From: JACQCF01 sp043742785
GTDB lineage: Bacteria; Omnitrophota; Gorgyraeia; Zapsychrales; Fredricksoniimonadaceae
Length of the DNA: 64,000 nt
Assembly (NCBI GenBank): GCA_043742785.1
Contig: JAYTXU010000063.1
Coordinates: forward strand, 18,012-82,011
Reading direction: 5' to 3'
The translations under genes and the position numbers were made by a program. Position 1 is the first letter of the stretch, and every line of letters starts with the position of its first letter. Shown here piece by piece: positions 18,401 to 25,683 of the stretch. The notes below the pieces were generated by a model that worked only from the letters and a program-made list of their open reading frames with translations, ran no database searches and was not told the DNA's origin.

Positions 18401-21387
18401 ATCCATTAAGTTATTTATTAGACCGCAAGGTTAATGTTAAAAGTTTTGGAAAGCCAACTGATTTCGGGGCTGGTTATAAGAAAGAAAAATTAACGAGTGC
18501 TCAGAAATGGTATCGAACAGGTTTTTGGGCATCCGTGATATCGGCTAAGGTAGCCTGGGATATTTTCCTTATTCATCATTTTCTTATTCCTCATCAGGAA
18601 ACAATCGGCGCAAGTTATTATCCGGTCATTTTTGGTCATGAAATCCCCGTTAATATGAATTTATTATTGATGGGAATGCAGTGGTCAACGAGCGCTCTAT
18701 TTCTTTATGTCAGTAATTTTGCGGCTAATTATTTGGTTAAACCATTTTTTACTTATATTCATGGTTCCTTAAGAGGATTAGGAACAATTAAAGAATCTAA
18801 GCAAATTCTCGCCCTTCAAAAAGAAGGTATTTTGGATCGTTTGATTGAACAGAAGCTTCTTGTCAAAGGAGGAGCTGGATTAACGGATGAACAGCGCCTT
18901 GCTGCCAGAAGAGCTATTATCAAGTTAGCCTTTGATCAGCATCGTTATGTCAGAGACGAAGTCAGCGATGAGGAATACAAAATAGCGATTGAGGAAGGAC
19001 GATTAGACCATATTAAGATTGAAGATGTTCAAAAAAGTGTCACTCAATCGGTGAATGCCTTACTGATGGAAATGCCGCGTATGCCTCATCCGGAAGACAA
19101 TACACCAATCACAGTCTTGAGCCCTGTGTTTGGGGAAGATATTATTTATGCCTATAACAACAGTGTTCTTCCAACAACCTTGGATATGATGCTTAACACC
19201 GGCTATACAAATCTTAATTTTATTATTTCAAAAGCCCCGCAGCGTTGGAAGAATCTTATTGAACGTGTCAGAAGAGATAAGATAGGGACAGAAGAAGAAT
19301 GGCTACGCATGGAAGCTTTATTGGATCAAAATGGATTGCTGGGAGAAATCAGTGAAGATTTAAAAATGCAGATTCGTCTTTGGGCTTCCTATGAAGGGCA
19401 GCCCTTTGCACGCACATTAGATGGACTTATGAATATTGTCAGATGGCATAAGCTTTATTTAAAGCTTTCTTTTCCAACCTGGAGTGAAGAACAGATTCGA
19501 GAGAGGACCAATTATGATGTCCAAATCCTTTGGGCTTATCAGATTTGGGGAGATGTTTTAAATGCAACTGATGCAAAACCAGAGCTGCAGTTAAAGAAAA
19601 AAGACACCCTTTATTTATTAAAGAAATACTACGATGAATTAGGGTATTTAGTTGAGATTGCCTCTTTACAGATTAGAAACGGAGTCAGTGTCAAGGTCTT
19701 GTCTCGATATAATCCAACAACAGAGCAAATTGAGGATATTGCAGATATTCCCAACACTGAGAATAAAGCTATCACACTTGAAGGAAAACCATCCAATCAA
19801 ATGCACGCCCAAACCTTTGCTAGAAACAAGTTTCGATTTACTATTGATATGAATCAGGATTTAGACCCGCTTGAAGCGATGAAAATTCCTATTATCATTC
19901 AAGAGTTTAAAAATAAGAATGTGGCTCTTGTGAATACTCCAGAAATGATTTTTACAGGCAGTTTTACGAAGACCGGTATGTTCCATGCAATTTCTGATCG
20001 TACCTTTGTTACTTCTGATAAAAGACATATGGGGATTAACACTTCAGCTTCTCATCATGGCCATCCAGATGTGGGGACAGATGTCTATGATATGGAAGAT
20101 GGCGGTCTTTCCTCGACTGTTGCTGTTTCTGAGGATTACAAGCGCGGTATTCGATATATGTTAAGAGGAAGAACTATTTTAAACAGAGAATATATGCAGT
20201 GGAAAAAAGCAAGAGAGCTTTCCTGGACAGGAACAGATGGTATTTGGCGCAAATTTTCTATGGGGGCAGCCCAGCTTCTGCTTGGTCGTTATGCCCACTG
20301 GATGAATAAATCCTTTGGACCGGTGGCTGGAGCTGGAGAATTTTATTCGGGGCCTCATTTTTATACTTTAAATACGATTGCAGCTCTTGGATTTTTTGTG
20401 TATACCCTTAATGTCATGATTGGAGGAATTAGTCCATTTACAGCATTTCCAGCGCCCGCTGTAACGACAATTACGAGTGTTTTTTGGATAGGGCAGGCGC
20501 TTACGGTTATTGGATTCACGCAGATGGCCTTGGAATCTGGATTTAAGAAAGCTTTTACTACATTTGCTAAAATAATGCCTTTTATGGCGCCTTTTTATAT
20601 TGCTCATATTTTCACCTATCAGGCAGGGCTTCTCTCTGGGCTGGCTGGTCTGGCTGCTTATGTTGTAACCGGACGCGGATTTAATAGAGAGAATTTTGAA
20701 GTGGATAAATTATTAAAAGTATATTCTAAATCTCACGTTGCTATTGGGGTGATTGGTCTTACTCTTTCAGGCCTTGCTTATTCTATATGGAGAAATGAAA
20801 CATTTTTATTATCTTCGGTGACTGTGCTTTCCTTTCTTTTTCCTGCGGTGATACCTTTTATTATGAATCCAGGAAATTATCCCATTTATGGGGTCACGGT
20901 TAGAAGATCCGCAGAACTCTTTAAAAAGAATTCCAGCAGCAGTGTAAAATCTTTAAAGAAAACTATTTGGGATGAAGGATTGGCTCAAGGAAATATTCGA
21001 AAGGCTTTAGTAGATGGTATTCCGGAAGCTGTTTCATTTGGAGTTTGGTTTGGTATCACAGCTCCTGTGGCTCTTCCTGGCTTAGTAATCAATAAGATTA
21101 AAGGTGCGCCAGAATATCCTGGACAAGTTCAAGCAGTTGTTGAAACAAAAGAGGAAGATAAAGCCATGCTGACAGCGCAGCCTAAAGAAGAGGCTACTTC
21201 TGGTGGTATTGATCTTTCTAAGACAACTGTCAATGTTGTTTCTCTCAGAGGGTCTATTCAAATAGCCTTTGATGATTCCGATATGTTGCATTTGTTGTTG
21301 AACGCGGATGGTCTTGCCCCTATAATTTATGATATTAAAATGATGACACCAGCCATGGCTGATCATTTCGTAGGTCTGGATTATTGA
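9424..21387 (+). CDS. Giant GH-A / GT48-like beta-glucan synthase fusion
   Basis: The product has 3,987 residues. A signal peptide (1-32) is followed by a helical domain (40-440), a second hydrophobic signal-like segment (455-480) and a Pro/Gln/Thr linker to about 750. A beta-rich region runs to about 1470. A TIM-barrel glycosidase-like domain (1470-1760) has GNE (Glu1596) and VAE (Glu1693), as in clan GH-A. More beta-rich sequence leads to a membrane helix (2597-2615), then a charged, presumably cytosolic linker and helices at about 2950-3110. The GT48-like core runs from 3225 to 3640: TVLSPVFGEDI (3230), RLWASYEGQ..RT.DGLMN (3318-3337), GKPSNQMHA (3454), TIDMNQD (3473-3479), HHGHPD (3544-3549), SEDYKRG (3569). 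Several helices and TGRGF (3749-3753) follow. The order of these motifs matches fungal FKS1 and plant callose synthases, which polymerise UDP-glucose into 1,3-beta-glucan. The product and donor are inferred. Ribosome-binding site weak. Confidence 0.8.
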   Translation: MTRGKIYKKSIVWLVLVAFLLNTLIGAQPVQADVPFLPAPGQLVPLTASFSSPMICGLKFFKDNPFKFNFVMTQGDQASGENSFNRKVFLKEEASRLVKYFLASLAIPEKDMWVNLSPYDSNRIIPQEFGITEMGKDMLAQDYLLKQVASSVMYPEGSVGKEFWSKIYREAYKRFGTTNIPVAAFNKVWIIPGQATVYEDAIDNTAVITESKLKVMLEEDYLALSKSTIKDHIEKSSDANRQLSNELIREIILPLIEKEVNEGKNFATLRQVYNSLILAFWFKNKLKEGLLAKGYFGQKKVNGVDVNDKNIDQEIYKQYLKSYKKGVYNYIKEELTPTNEVVPRKYFSGGVIFGDYIEKSFAMISGKEAAKAASAVLQNGVVTFEAGVEAIVGDKTRLESSTIGGLRESGLVQDGDTVIRIKLNGVQKYNEKVRKSLIERIIVLKKVFGLYVRPFKRILPAITVGVFLLAAANSASAKGSEDLMQHGSKKAEIKQVVASSIDIQIQKLSEKIGADQNAVDNMSAKGGTLMMNFDKVQKLKAQIKIEKEQLKEIQGAKPKGSVAPQEILPVKNVQPVSVDTHMGSVSIATPSSVDVPGSVVPTVVVPVDHDSNLNVQPQRTAPTTTVATITPTSTGDTPGLIKAPGNQIQPKVLSGDALDHNNLLPDQGAAPTIDTQHGAAAGPGAPPPDQLDQGLNLNTQVSGAPPAAVQVATVTSGISTGSTNMYSSQLDEEAAVKQANLLEEQVLLSQLQKSSADQDALKLKIAEDMQLIQNYHLALPNYKPVPLPYQKAGMTPPIASFTPDNVSIALLDYKINQTLRTIKKPIKNNPFAHGALSMNNNAPFASVPVVSVGVGTSFSIVPDVPFAGLINLTQIVGGLPQLGQQGVMSQVLGPAVAVDILANLRNYVVMHPTKGQDVRYDARMTPFKGVVESLTVHVTPAVSFDQEGHRVEKNLYRVGIVKTLGAVAGKVDSLLGDKGLFGHSSDHFIFQNLGYQIKVDDYHQAFTYQAAVNQDTNTSYINAYNIEDSTTRYRENTHHGWDLVDSSTPLDSHLDYYSATVHGFILHADSTTGTMTGQGDVFTSSTFITDAFAKQIAQQDGQTIVGRSYLSTNSVLVEPISSLKDLNLEKQLSKGVDKNGHLIWGVLRNHLGHIVKLIIDPRELNDTSSLTDDSGNSVRFIPGKAYKASSTTGEIGSTIRDYTIDEFRIVGEVKGMFKKNTVADKYGHYDLSERPQLPELPSELKSLVSGNGLILESSVSLKAIYQTARNYYGVVYFADGRVPAVLTGLKNVKTIGSLDEKNGVTRLPNGLYTLSRFKKNLDGNALVLLDGKKQVIAVVDASDKLKQERIKNLHGENKRIDDHKVTLTTLKDGGIEAEDHRVLDPESGKPQFTIFTKGNTFTPEQTAFNAANPQQIHLERELADLAIKGQAITIPVEGSNRQRWIILEKAPTSQLKRLEQSSQQVAPVRNIKVETLTGPDGKVFHGVTIDTEMFGADDIQKLNSLGATAVRTYYPISKKLAVLLATQTQVKTIIVGIPLNSKAYNPENLSNFWGDTVGDPDERVSLENSSKYISYLKQLAATLDGNAKIVVDLGNELNLHPDWIGVTNNGSDLGRFFRKVDKHATDIKAVLGDSVTTSFTLGDNPIDFVTALTNAPNVQYWGVNSYRGIDGLENDWMKATKEAGVFRPFYVAETGNNSNAGEAVQAEADVHAWKTAEGKMGVSVLLMTLQDNPKKMANNKQENFGLYDQYGKPKAGVRKITEAWGEAATSTTAPILFDDTLTGVNEHYALVRLRSNHPAGTTAEEVVKQLKTERVRVSDLDRLAPALGKLGVEILKIDSQGNTVGRYVKMFGDGYQLWENVSIEANMNKYFQINRNDGKGSEYVSLDDLKSPSTQEAIRQVADEVTMMDMNQHVMARVFLNKNFNGSRIEVLQDNHTSSIFELASFSPTDLSGPVAKTVSINPKDSKDGFLHVITTDLRQVNQGVQVEDVYKPVTGGKPVLLYSDRFLQNNRIYFKDGHEYYSVLIDASHKDGQTVTIDGQTTENVTGIFDFNKDSNSGYHVNLRNLDKNGGFAPIRFTKFKDGQINVDQTGFVKIRQGMDRKAILDNVVRSSVLNMTDVYRYRPDGQIDTREVSFLNNGQWQLNWTLKGADIAVQPVLVSQLSSNQVIAEAFAKYKIDKDTILIETIKTDTDGVVSKDYRILGDILEKKIISVIEQGGGVIKTIVGLNFDNTTGEQILSYTLSSDGQVQSLSRTVPNELSYQQLLPQGVETTYAQFMEKHLNVQGANYWNELEQRGVSRSFVPVVVEEIPFLVQTDKPGANSFKSIEPKIRPLVEAYTKASAQDRPALLKQISDTVRQYHQESNTAHYTQEQGQPTYHYLSPPNDSRGRDYITKTSDGDISLNIWPLEGKGNFPANILPASIVVNQSTGELQRTMVFDHHEKLQFQNFQNEPYELGVNVYKVSDDLSLKEATFTSLGDPISKTTLYQRNRVANGIFGVQTRGEETIAFDPLFPYSLPLAGTLDEDGRLTKATLHLEFSVENGHQKIVETSLVNEPTAPGDFRVKTQTIVDGKPISGTLHEEGTLLGYRKSMEANWKVFAVYPALILGLIISGDLLKKIRFNRIKKALAEEATNAALEETSEPPKEREIVYPSWQEYGFSKGALAVAARRYEGTIVPMLKKESIEDVLKEYFRGYQIWRKQVMGIEEPFIPTIEDLWVMFLRDADNDILNADVPDGLNYLMHKAVEARKINPVAADIGGFIRKEYTRWHNIIEIQQTTFQGLSGGKMKNVVPYDYYFTVEDLNEMFRTRKNVEWYDDLGYSLDRKADRRSSIYNDFIASLREKVKAAKAGIEAMADSVGGNVFRMKRKVADVAEYQEYVQFFTRVQKGEYTVSDNFTSTEISAEQANLLINNKPFIRKTFAESGSWVGKMPLPLRMIKPLAQFIRNSYNQLTYPIILTSTVGAYVAAYDGIIGWGTATLAAAISLVVIKGIYYPLSYLLDRKVNVKSFGKPTDFGAGYKKEKLTSAQKWYRTGFWASVISAKVAWDIFLIHHFLIPHQETIGASYYPVIFGHEIPVNMNLLLMGMQWSTSALFLYVSNFAANYLVKPFFTYIHGSLRGLGTIKESKQILALQKEGILDRLIEQKLLVKGGAGLTDEQRLAARRAIIKLAFDQHRYVRDEVSDEEYKIAIEEGRLDHIKIEDVQKSVTQSVNALLMEMPRMPHPEDNTPITVLSPVFGEDIIYAYNNSVLPTTLDMMLNTGYTNLNFIISKAPQRWKNLIERVRRDKIGTEEEWLRMEALLDQNGLLGEISEDLKMQIRLWASYEGQPFARTLDGLMNIVRWHKLYLKLSFPTWSEEQIRERTNYDVQILWAYQIWGDVLNATDAKPELQLKKKDTLYLLKKYYDELGYLVEIASLQIRNGVSVKVLSRYNPTTEQIEDIADIPNTENKAITLEGKPSNQMHAQTFARNKFRFTIDMNQDLDPLEAMKIPIIIQEFKNKNVALVNTPEMIFTGSFTKTGMFHAISDRTFVTSDKRHMGINTSASHHGHPDVGTDVYDMEDGGLSSTVAVSEDYKRGIRYMLRGRTILNREYMQWKKARELSWTGTDGIWRKFSMGAAQLLLGRYAHWMNKSFGPVAGAGEFYSGPHFYTLNTIAALGFFVYTLNVMIGGISPFTAFPAPAVTTITSVFWIGQALTVIGFTQMALESGFKKAFTTFAKIMPFMAPFYIAHIFTYQAGLLSGLAGLAAYVVTGRGFNRENFEVDKLLKVYSKSHVAIGVIGLTLSGLAYSIWRNETFLLSSVTVLSFLFPAVIPFIMNPGNYPIYGVTVRRSAELFKKNSSSSVKSLKKTIWDEGLAQGNIRKALVDGIPEAVSFGVWFGITAPVALPGLVINKIKGAPEYPGQVQAVVETKEEDKAMLTAQPKEEATSGGIDLSKTTVNVVSLRGSIQIAFDDSDMLHLLLNADGLAPIIYDIKMMTPAMADHFVGLDY

Positions 21388-21408
21388 TTTTAAACGACGG
21401 AGGATTAC

Positions 21409-21690
21409 ATGAAAATAAAATTAAGAAAAATATCTACAAAATCGTTTATTCTAATTTTTTCCAGCATAAATGTCATTGCTGGTTTTATTTTAGGTGCTGT
21501 CGTAACGATAGGTTCATTAATCGTTCCTTCTGAACCAGGTTCTGGGCCTGGAGCATGGTCTATTTTAGTTTTTCCTATTCTCAATGGTATTTTAGGCTTA
21601 GCAGGGGCTTTATTTCTTTCTGGAATGTATAATGTACTTGCTAAATATTTAGGTGGGATTGAATTAGAGTTTGAGACTTTAGAAGGTTAG
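21409..21690 (+). CDS. Small two-helix membrane protein
   Basis: The product has 93 residues. The start has a strong GGAGG eight bases or so upstream, and lies 21 bases after the giant gene. Hydrophobic segments at about 13-37 and 49-71 are joined by a Pro/Gly/Ser loop. The C-terminus YLGGIELEFE resembles the ends of DUF3566-like small membrane proteins. Co-transcription with the glucan-synthase-like gene makes it a candidate partner or stabilising subunit, but that is only positional evidence. Confidence 0.7.
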   Translation: MKIKLRKISTKSFILIFSSINVIAGFILGAVVTIGSLIVPSEPGSGPGAWSILVFPILNGILGLAGALFLSGMYNVLAKYLGGIELEFETLEG

Positions 21691-21718
21691 AATATTCATA
21701 TCTAGATATTGAGTTTAT

Positions 21719-21752
21719 AAATAGCCGCATAAGGGATAAGCGGCTATTTTAT
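21719..21752. terminator. Strong bidirectional terminator
   Basis: A perfect 10-bp stem (AAATAGCCGC with GCGGCTATTT) encloses an 11-base loop and is flanked by A/T tracts on both sides. It separates the giant gene unit from the tRNA-acyP operon. Confidence 0.9.
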
Positions 21753-21908
21753 TTAGTGGATCTTTTAGGGACTCATTGACGGATATTAGGGCTGATGTTA
21801 GAATACGCGATTCAATTGACACAATTTGGACACACAGCACAAATTGTAGAGTTATAAGAAGATTAAAAATGTTGGAAGTTGTTTTAAATGTATTATTTAT
21901 TAATTTAC

Positions 21909-21981
21909 GGGGCGTAGCGCAGTTGGCTAGCGCGCAACGTTCGGGACGTTGAGGTCGACGGTTCAAGCCCGTCCGCCCCGA
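21909..21981 (+). tRNA. tRNA-Pro (anticodon CGG)
   Basis: All four arms fold: acceptor CGGGGCG/CGCCCCG, D arm GCGC/GCGC, anticodon stem CAACG/CGTTG with loop TTCGGGA, and T arm GACGG/CCGTC with TTCAAGC. The discriminator is A. CCA is not encoded, so it must be added by the CCA-adding enzyme. Confidence 0.95.
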
Positions 21982-21999
21982 TTTTATTTCTACAAACTT

Positions 22000-22269
22000 A
22001 TGGTTCGAATCCATGTCATATTTTCCGGCACCGTGCAAGGTGTCGGTTTTCGTTACACCGCCCAACGCTTTGCTGAGGGATTAAAAATCACAGGATGGGT
22101 TAAGAATTTGTCAGATGGCTCTGTCGAGCTTGTCGCTGAAGCTTCACGCGAGCAGCTGGAGAATTTGCTTTATAAACTAGATAAGCAATTTGAGGCAAGG
22201 ATTGGCCATAAGGATATTGACTGGCTGGAAGCTAGAAAAACATTTTCAGGGTTTGATATTGCTTATTGA
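22000..22269 (+). CDS. acyP: Acylphosphatase
   Basis: The enzyme hydrolyses acyl phosphates. The ATG at 22000 gives an 89-residue protein beginning MVRIHVIFSGTVQGVGFR. That carries the family loop G.VQGVGFR with its catalytic Arg, and then the catalytic Asn in GWVKNLSDGSVE. Reading further upstream would run through the tRNA, so that longer start is rejected. Only 18 bases separate it from the tRNA and no Shine-Dalgarno is obvious. It is the first protein gene of a run continuing to ribF. Confidence 0.93.
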   Translation: MVRIHVIFSGTVQGVGFRYTAQRFAEGLKITGWVKNLSDGSVELVAEASREQLENLLYKLDKQFEARIGHKDIDWLEARKTFSGFDIAY

Positions 22270-22272
22270 TCT

Positions 22273-24267
22273 ATGATACTCGCTCAAGCTAAAAAAGAAA
22301 TTCAAGATCTTTGCTTCAAGATAGAAGGGCATAATCATCGCTATTATGTGATTAATCAGCCATCTATTTCAGATGCGGAATATGATAGTCTTTTAAAGAG
22401 GCTGATTGATTTAGAGGAGAAATATCCTCAGTACAAATCTTCAGTTTCTCCTAGTCAAAGGGTAGGAGCTAAGGTGGAAGGTAATTTGCCTACAGTTACA
22501 CATCCTCTTAAAATGCTTTCTTTGGATAACACCTATTCTGTTGAGGAAATTAAATCATGGTATGAACGGGTGATCAAAGGATTGGCAGGAGTTAAACCGG
22601 CGTTGAGTTTAGAACCAAAAATTGATGGTGTCAGTCTTGCTTTGACCTACCGAGATGGGGATTTAGTTTTAGGAGCAACCCGGGGGGATGGAAGTGTGGG
22701 GGAAAATGTTACACATAATGTAAGAACGATTCGATCGATTCCTTTAAAACTTAAAGGTAAGGTTCCCTCTCTCTTGGAAGTAAGAGGCGAGGTGTATATG
22801 GACAAGGAAGATTTTACCAAGCTTAATTATCAGCGTAAGGAAAATGAAGAAGAACTTTTTGTTAATCCCCGCAATGCAGCCAGCGGTGCGTTAAAGCTTC
22901 TGGATGCAAGGTTAACCAAGGAACGTCATTTAAAGTTTTTTGTTCATTCATTTGGGGTTTTAGAAGGCTCTAAACAGCTTAAAACTCAGGTGGAGTTTTT
23001 AAAAGAATGTAAGGATTATGGATTTGTTGTTAATTCTCACAGTAAGATCTGCAATTCTTTAGAGGAAATAATTGAATTTTGTCGCCAGATGCAGAATAAA
23101 AGACAGGAGCTCGCCTACGACGTGGATGGTATTGTCATTAAGGTAGATGATTTAAAGAATCAAGCTAAGCTTGGCAGTACGAATAAGAGTCCAAGATGGG
23201 CGGTGGCTTTTAAGTTTCCTGCGTATCAAGCTAGTACGGTTGTTCGTGAAATTTCAGTCCAGGTTGGTCGCTCCGGTGTGATTACACCAGTCGCAGAGCT
23301 TGATCCTGTTTTTTGCGGCGGGGTAACTATTTCTAGAGCTACTTTACATAATTTTGATGAAGTTGGTCGCTTAGGGGTTAATGTTGGGGATAAGGTTTTA
23401 ATTGAGCGGGCTGGAGATGTTATTCCAAAAATTGTTAAAGTTACTGAGAAACATTCTAAAGGAATATTTTCTACTCCTAAGAAATGTCCATCTTGTGGAT
23501 CAAATATTATTAAGGAAGATTTAAAACAGGTTGATTATCGTTGTGCGAATCTTTCCTGTCCTAAACAATTAGAGATGGGGCTCTTGCATTTTGCATCCCG
23601 TGGAGCGATGGATATTGAAGGTTTAGGTGAGGCAGTGGTGGGGCAGGTTTTAAATCAGGGATTAGTGAAGAAATTCTCTGATGTTTATCGTCTTCAAAGA
23701 GAAGATTTGCTTAAGTTAGATTTGGTTGCTGAGAAAAAGGCAGAAAATCTTTTAAAAGCGATTGAAGGAAGTAAAAAACAATCTTTATCGCGATTGATTT
23801 ATGGGTTGGGTATTGCTAATATCGGAGAGAAGACTGCTTCTGTTTTGGCTGAATCCTTTGGTTCTATCGATTCTTTGCGAAAGGCTACGGAGGAGCAATT
23901 AACAGCTATTCGTGAAGTGGGTCCAGTCACAGCAGTTTCTATTGTTAATTATTTTGTTCAGCCTCAGGTACGTGTTTTAATTGATGATTTTCAAAGTCTG
24001 GGATTAAACATGACAGAGGCAAAGAGACAGAAATCCAATAAGTTTTTGGGTAAGAAATTTGTCTTTACTGGCGAATTAAAAGGTTTAAGCCGTGATGAGG
24101 CAGGAGAAATGGCTAAAAAAGAAGGAGCGGAAGTCGTTTCTTCAGTCAGTTCTGCAACTGATTATGTTGTGGTGGGTGAAAAGCCGGGTTCTAAACATAC
24201 AAAGGCGTTACAATTGGGTGTTACAATATTAAATCAAAAACAATTTGAGGAGTTAATCCATGGTTAA
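22273..24267 (+). CDS. ligA: NAD+-dependent DNA ligase
   Basis: LigA seals nicks in replication and repair. The 664-residue product has the usual domain order. An N-terminal Ia domain (HNHRYYV) comes first, then the adenylation domain with KIDG (AMP-accepting Lys116) and later VDGIVIKVD. The OB fold is followed by a four-cysteine zinc finger (CPSCG...CANLSCP), helix-hairpin-helix repeats, and a C-terminal BRCT domain from about residue 590. Length and order are standard. It begins three bases after acyP and overlaps the next gene by eight. Confidence 0.97.
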   Translation: MILAQAKKEIQDLCFKIEGHNHRYYVINQPSISDAEYDSLLKRLIDLEEKYPQYKSSVSPSQRVGAKVEGNLPTVTHPLKMLSLDNTYSVEEIKSWYERVIKGLAGVKPALSLEPKIDGVSLALTYRDGDLVLGATRGDGSVGENVTHNVRTIRSIPLKLKGKVPSLLEVRGEVYMDKEDFTKLNYQRKENEEELFVNPRNAASGALKLLDARLTKERHLKFFVHSFGVLEGSKQLKTQVEFLKECKDYGFVVNSHSKICNSLEEIIEFCRQMQNKRQELAYDVDGIVIKVDDLKNQAKLGSTNKSPRWAVAFKFPAYQASTVVREISVQVGRSGVITPVAELDPVFCGGVTISRATLHNFDEVGRLGVNVGDKVLIERAGDVIPKIVKVTEKHSKGIFSTPKKCPSCGSNIIKEDLKQVDYRCANLSCPKQLEMGLLHFASRGAMDIEGLGEAVVGQVLNQGLVKKFSDVYRLQREDLLKLDLVAEKKAENLLKAIEGSKKQSLSRLIYGLGIANIGEKTASVLAESFGSIDSLRKATEEQLTAIREVGPVTAVSIVNYFVQPQVRVLIDDFQSLGLNMTEAKRQKSNKFLGKKFVFTGELKGLSRDEAGEMAKKEGAEVVSSVSSATDYVVVGEKPGSKHTKALQLGVTILNQKQFEELIHG

Positions 24268-24784
24268 ATGCTTTTTAAATCGAAGAATGTTAATAACTGT
24301 TGCAACCATGCTTATTTTTACAATAAGTTTGTCCTCCTGCGAACCTTTACGTAAGAAATTTACACGTAAGAAGAAGCAAGATCAAAATCAAAGCATTGAT
24401 TTTCAACCTGTACTTGAACCTCAAGATTATCCAGCACCAGATAAGGATCCTAAACAGATTTATATGCAGCATTACGCGCTTATTAAAGTTTGGTATAAGG
24501 ATCTGTGGTCTGGAATTAGCGAGCGTAGTTCCGATGGTGCGGTTAATTACAGTTTAAAGCAGATTTTTGGTCATATTGATCAAGTAAAGCTTCTTTTGAA
24601 AGCAGATAAGGCTCAAGAACTCAATCAATTAGTGGAGTTATTGAAGTTTTATAGAGATTCTTTGGATCAGCCTCGACCTGTGCGTAATTATTCGCGCATT
24701 CAAAGCGATTTACGCGCTTTTGACCGCATGTTGAGGGGGAAATTTCGATATGATGTGATTAAGGATAATTTAATTACTCAATGA
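24260..24784 (+). CDS. Unrecognised lipoprotein
   Basis: The 174-residue product has a hydrophobic segment and lipobox LSSC (Cys27), followed by a very basic stretch (RKKFTRKKK). Residues 70-170 look all-helical with a repeated pattern of hydrophobic and charged residues, as in small periplasmic helical proteins. It overlaps ligA by eight bases and xerD by an ATGA junction, so it is translationally coupled to both. No family recognised. Confidence 0.7.
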   Translation: MVKCFLNRRMLITVATMLIFTISLSSCEPLRKKFTRKKKQDQNQSIDFQPVLEPQDYPAPDKDPKQIYMQHYALIKVWYKDLWSGISERSSDGAVNYSLKQIFGHIDQVKLLLKADKAQELNQLVELLKFYRDSLDQPRPVRNYSRIQSDLRAFDRMLRGKFRYDVIKDNLITQ

Positions 24785-25677
24785 AAGAAATAATTAGTGA
24801 GTTCATTAATTATTTAGCCGTTGAACGTGGATTGGCTAAAAACACTTTGTCAGCCTATACGAGAGACTTAGAGAAATATATTAAATTTTTATCAGGCAAG
24901 AAGATCATAAATCCCAATAGCGTCAGTCGCGAGCAAGTGACTAGTTTTATGATGGATATGAAAAAGAATGGCAGATTATCCGCCACTTCTATTTGCAGGC
25001 ATTTAGCTGCAATTAAAATGTTTCACCGATTCATGGTTCGAGAGAATTTTTCTAAGGAAGATCCAACAACCTTGATTGATACTCCTAAAACCTTTAAAAG
25101 AGTGCCCGAGGTATTAACTCAAAAAGAAATTGAGAATATTCTGCAGGTGGCACAGGATAATGCGAAGGATAAAAGGCACAAAAGAGATTATGTCATTATA
25201 GAGCTTTTTTATGCGTCGGGTATGCGTGTTTCAGAGTTGGTGGATTTAAAGGTGAATAGTGTTAATTTAGATGTTGGTTTTGTTCGTGCTATGGGTAAGG
25301 GTAGTAAGGAAAGAATTATCCCCATTGGCAGAAAAGCTAGAGAAGCTTTGGCATATTATTGTGAGAAAGTAAGGCCAAAGCTATTAAAAACAGCATCGAC
25401 GGATAGCTTATTCTTAAGTCAACAAAAGAAAAGAATGAGTCGGCAATGTGTATGGAAAATCATTAAGGATTGTGCGCGCTTAGCTGGGATTAAAAAAAAT
25501 ATTAAACCACACACGTTAAGACATACTTTTGCCACCCATCTTCTAGAGCATGGGGCGGATTTAAGATCGGTGCAGGAAATGTTGGGTCATGTAGATATTT
25601 CCACGACGCAGATTTATACACATGTGGATCGCGAGCGTTTAAAGAGTGTACATAAAGAATTTCATCCTCGCGGATAG
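24781..25677 (+). CDS. xerD: Tyrosine recombinase XerD
   Basis: XerC/D-type recombinases resolve chromosome dimers at dif. The 298-residue length and the N-terminal SAM-like domain (FINYLAVERGLAKNTLSAY) fit XerD. The catalytic set is complete: Arg149 in GMRVSEL, the beta-hairpin Lys in GKGSKERI, HTLRHTFATHL, LGH and Tyr279 in IYTHV. The gene has housekeeping neighbours and no integration signs, so chromosome resolution is more likely than phage integration. No dif-like site was recognised nearby. Confidence 0.93.
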   Translation: MKEIISEFINYLAVERGLAKNTLSAYTRDLEKYIKFLSGKKIINPNSVSREQVTSFMMDMKKNGRLSATSICRHLAAIKMFHRFMVRENFSKEDPTTLIDTPKTFKRVPEVLTQKEIENILQVAQDNAKDKRHKRDYVIIELFYASGMRVSELVDLKVNSVNLDVGFVRAMGKGSKERIIPIGRKAREALAYYCEKVRPKLLKTASTDSLFLSQQKKRMSRQCVWKIIKDCARLAGIKKNIKPHTLRHTFATHLLEHGADLRSVQEMLGHVDISTTQIYTHVDRERLKSVHKEFHPRG

Positions 25678-25683
25678 GTTTTT

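Noticed and set aside
9424..21387. The giant frame considered as a cyclic beta-glucan synthase (NdvB type) or a GT2 cellulose/curdlan synthase
   Set aside because: There is no GT2 DxD...QxxRW signature and no GH94 or GT84 pattern. The C-terminal motifs follow GT48 instead.
21949..21999. Longer N-terminus for acylphosphatase
   Set aside because: It would translate the 3' half of tRNA-Pro; the ATG at 22000 gives the family's normal start.
24781..25677. xerD next to a tRNA considered as a phage or island integrase
   Set aside because: It has Xer length and motifs, sits inside a housekeeping operon, and no att repeats or phage genes are present.
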